From positions 1-64,000 of the forward strand of contig NZ_BDBY01000158.1 of assembly GCF_001613225.1 (NCBI RefSeq): a DNA stretch of 64,000 nucleotides, read 5' to 3'. Position numbers and translations under genes: made by a program. Below, piece after piece: positions 63,113 through 64,000 of the stretch; position 1 is the first letter of the stretch, and every line of letters begins with the position of its first letter. The notes under the pieces are model-generated. The model was not told where the DNA came from and made no database searches. It saw nothing but the letters and a program-made list of their open reading frames with translations. The DNA comes from Nocardia pseudovaccinii NBRC 100343. Lineage in GTDB: Bacteria > Actinomycetota > Actinomycetes > Mycobacteriales > Mycobacteriaceae.

Positions 63113-64000
63113 TCAGACCGCCGCGGCGATCCGATCTCCGATCTCGACAGTCGAGGCCGCGCCGCCACGCGACACGAGATCCTTGGCGACCGCCGCTTCG
63201 ATGCGAGCGGCACCTTCGGTGTTTCCGAGGTGGTTGAGCAGCAACGACACCGACAGAATCGCGGCGGTCGGATCGGCCTTGGACTGCCCGGCGATATCGG
63301 GGGCACTGCCGTGCACCGGCTCGAACATGCTCGGGTTGGTTCCGGAGGCGTCGATATTGCCGCTGGCCGCCAGGCCGATTCCGCCACTGACCGCGGCCGC
63401 GAGGTCGGTGATGATGTCGCCGAAGAGGTTGTCGGTGACGATCACATCGAAGCGGCCCGGGTCATTGACCATGTGGATGGTGGCGGCATCGATGTGCTGG
63501 TAGGCGGTCTGCACCTCCGGGAACTCCGCCGCGACCTCGTCGACCGTGCGCTGCCACAGCGAACCGGCGAAGGTCAGCACATTGTTCTTGTGCACCAGCG
63601 TCAGGTGCTTGCGCCGGGCCTGCGCCTTGGCGAAGGCGTAGCGGACTACGCGCTCGATGCCGAAGCGGGTGTTGGTGCTGACCTCGGTGGCGACTTCGTG
63701 TGGGGTCTCCACCCGGATCGCGCCGCCGGTGCCGGTGTAGGGGCCCTCGGTGCCTTCGCGCACGACCACGAAGTCGATATCCGGATTGCCCGCGAGCGGA
63801 CTGGTCACGCCCGGGTACAGCTTCGACGGACGCAGGTTGACGTGATGATCCAGCGCGAACCGGGTGCGCAGCAACAGTCCGCGCTCGAGCACACCGCTGG
63901 GCACCGACGGGTCGCCGATCGCGCCGAGCAGGATCGCATCGTGCTGCTTCAGCTCCGGCAGCACCGAATCCGGCAGAATCTCACCGGTCGCATGATAGCG
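63113..64000 (-). CDS. leuB: 3-isopropylmalate dehydrogenase (partial, 5' end beyond window)
   Basis: Oxidative decarboxylation step of leucine synthesis. The C-terminal 295 codons are present, and the frame stays open to the window end (…[20 protein letters not shown]). Motifs: [69 protein letters not shown] and [15 protein letters not shown]. In M. tuberculosis leuB (Rv2995c) follows the MFS gene directly; here the HTH pair and Uma2 are inserted between them. Confidence 0.96.
   Translation of the reverse strand, partial: RYHATGEILPDSVLPELKQHDAILLGAIGDPSVPSGVLERGLLLRTRFALDHHVNLRPSKLYPGVTSPLAGNPDIDFVVVREGTEGPYTGTGGAIRVETPHEVATEVSTNTRFGIERVVRYAFAKAQARRKHLTLVHKNNVLTFAGSLWQRTVDEVAAEFPEVQTAYQHIDAATIHMVNDPGRFDVIVTDNLFGDIITDLAAAVSGGIGLAASGNIDASGTNPSMFEPVHGSAPDIAGQSKADPTAAILSVSLLLNHLGNTEGAARIEAAVAKDLVSRGGAASTVEIGDRIAAAV

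Overview
This window is chromosomal DNA of a high-GC mycolic-acid actinobacterium, most likely Nocardia or a close relative. Gene content and order follow the Mycobacterium tuberculosis block Rv2923c to Rv2995c: OsmC, mutM, rnc, rpmF, DUF177, sepIVA, coaD, rsmD, pyc, recG, the DAK2 protein, rpmB, ung, thiL, DUF3515, ddl, gpsA, fbiD, ppk, mutT1, hup, leuD, leuC, an IclR regulator, a PPOX-like protein, tRNA-Glu and tRNA-Gln, gltX, a FAH-family protein, an MFS transporter and leuB. The genus is an inference from synteny, composition and protein style; no species call is possible.

Layout. Positions 1-8.8 kb hold the 5' end of an osmC-like gene and a complete divergent Kdp potassium system: kdpD-kdpE plus a small membrane gene on the minus strand, and a 27-aa ORF with kdpFABC on the plus strand. 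8.9-17 kb is accessory: a small Cys-rich protein, a glucosidase-like protein with a GT4 glycosyltransferase, a CxCGH protein, an AhpD-like protein, a membrane-anchored PstS-like protein, a PHP protein and a DHFR-like reductase. Together with kdp this separates osmC from mutM, which are neighbours in M. tuberculosis. 17-21 kb is the core mutM-rnc-rpmF-DUF177-sepIVA group, followed by gtrA exactly where M. tuberculosis carries its large PDIM/PGL lipid locus. 21-26 kb is coaD-rsmD-pyc.

26-35 kb holds metE behind a cobalamin riboswitch, an epoxide-hydrolase-like gene, and the methylcitrate cycle genes prpC, prpB and prpD with the divergent regulator prpR. In M. tuberculosis metE and prp are also neighbours (Rv1129c-Rv1133c) but elsewhere on the chromosome. 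35-52 kb carries recG, a FakA-like protein, rpmB, several small metabolic genes, ung-thiL, ddl-gpsA, and the fbiD-ppk-mutT1 series. 52-57 kb carries hup, leuDC with its divergent IclR regulator, a PPOX-like protein and DUF5302. 57-60 kb has the two tRNAs, the GluRS gene, the FAH protein and MFS. 61-63 kb is a small accessory island (an HTH protein with a polyproline tail, a partner gene, Uma2), followed by leuB, which runs off the window.

The most unusual structure is a family of three ~85-bp intergenic repeats, between prpB and prpC, before ppk, and between ppk and mutT1. Each is oriented with the operon, stays open in frame, and ends by overlapping the next start codon. The architecture recalls mycobacterial MIRUs. 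Other recurrent signals are leaderless promoters (a -10 hexamer 6-8 nt before the start codon) and near-perfect bidirectional hairpin terminators between convergent genes.
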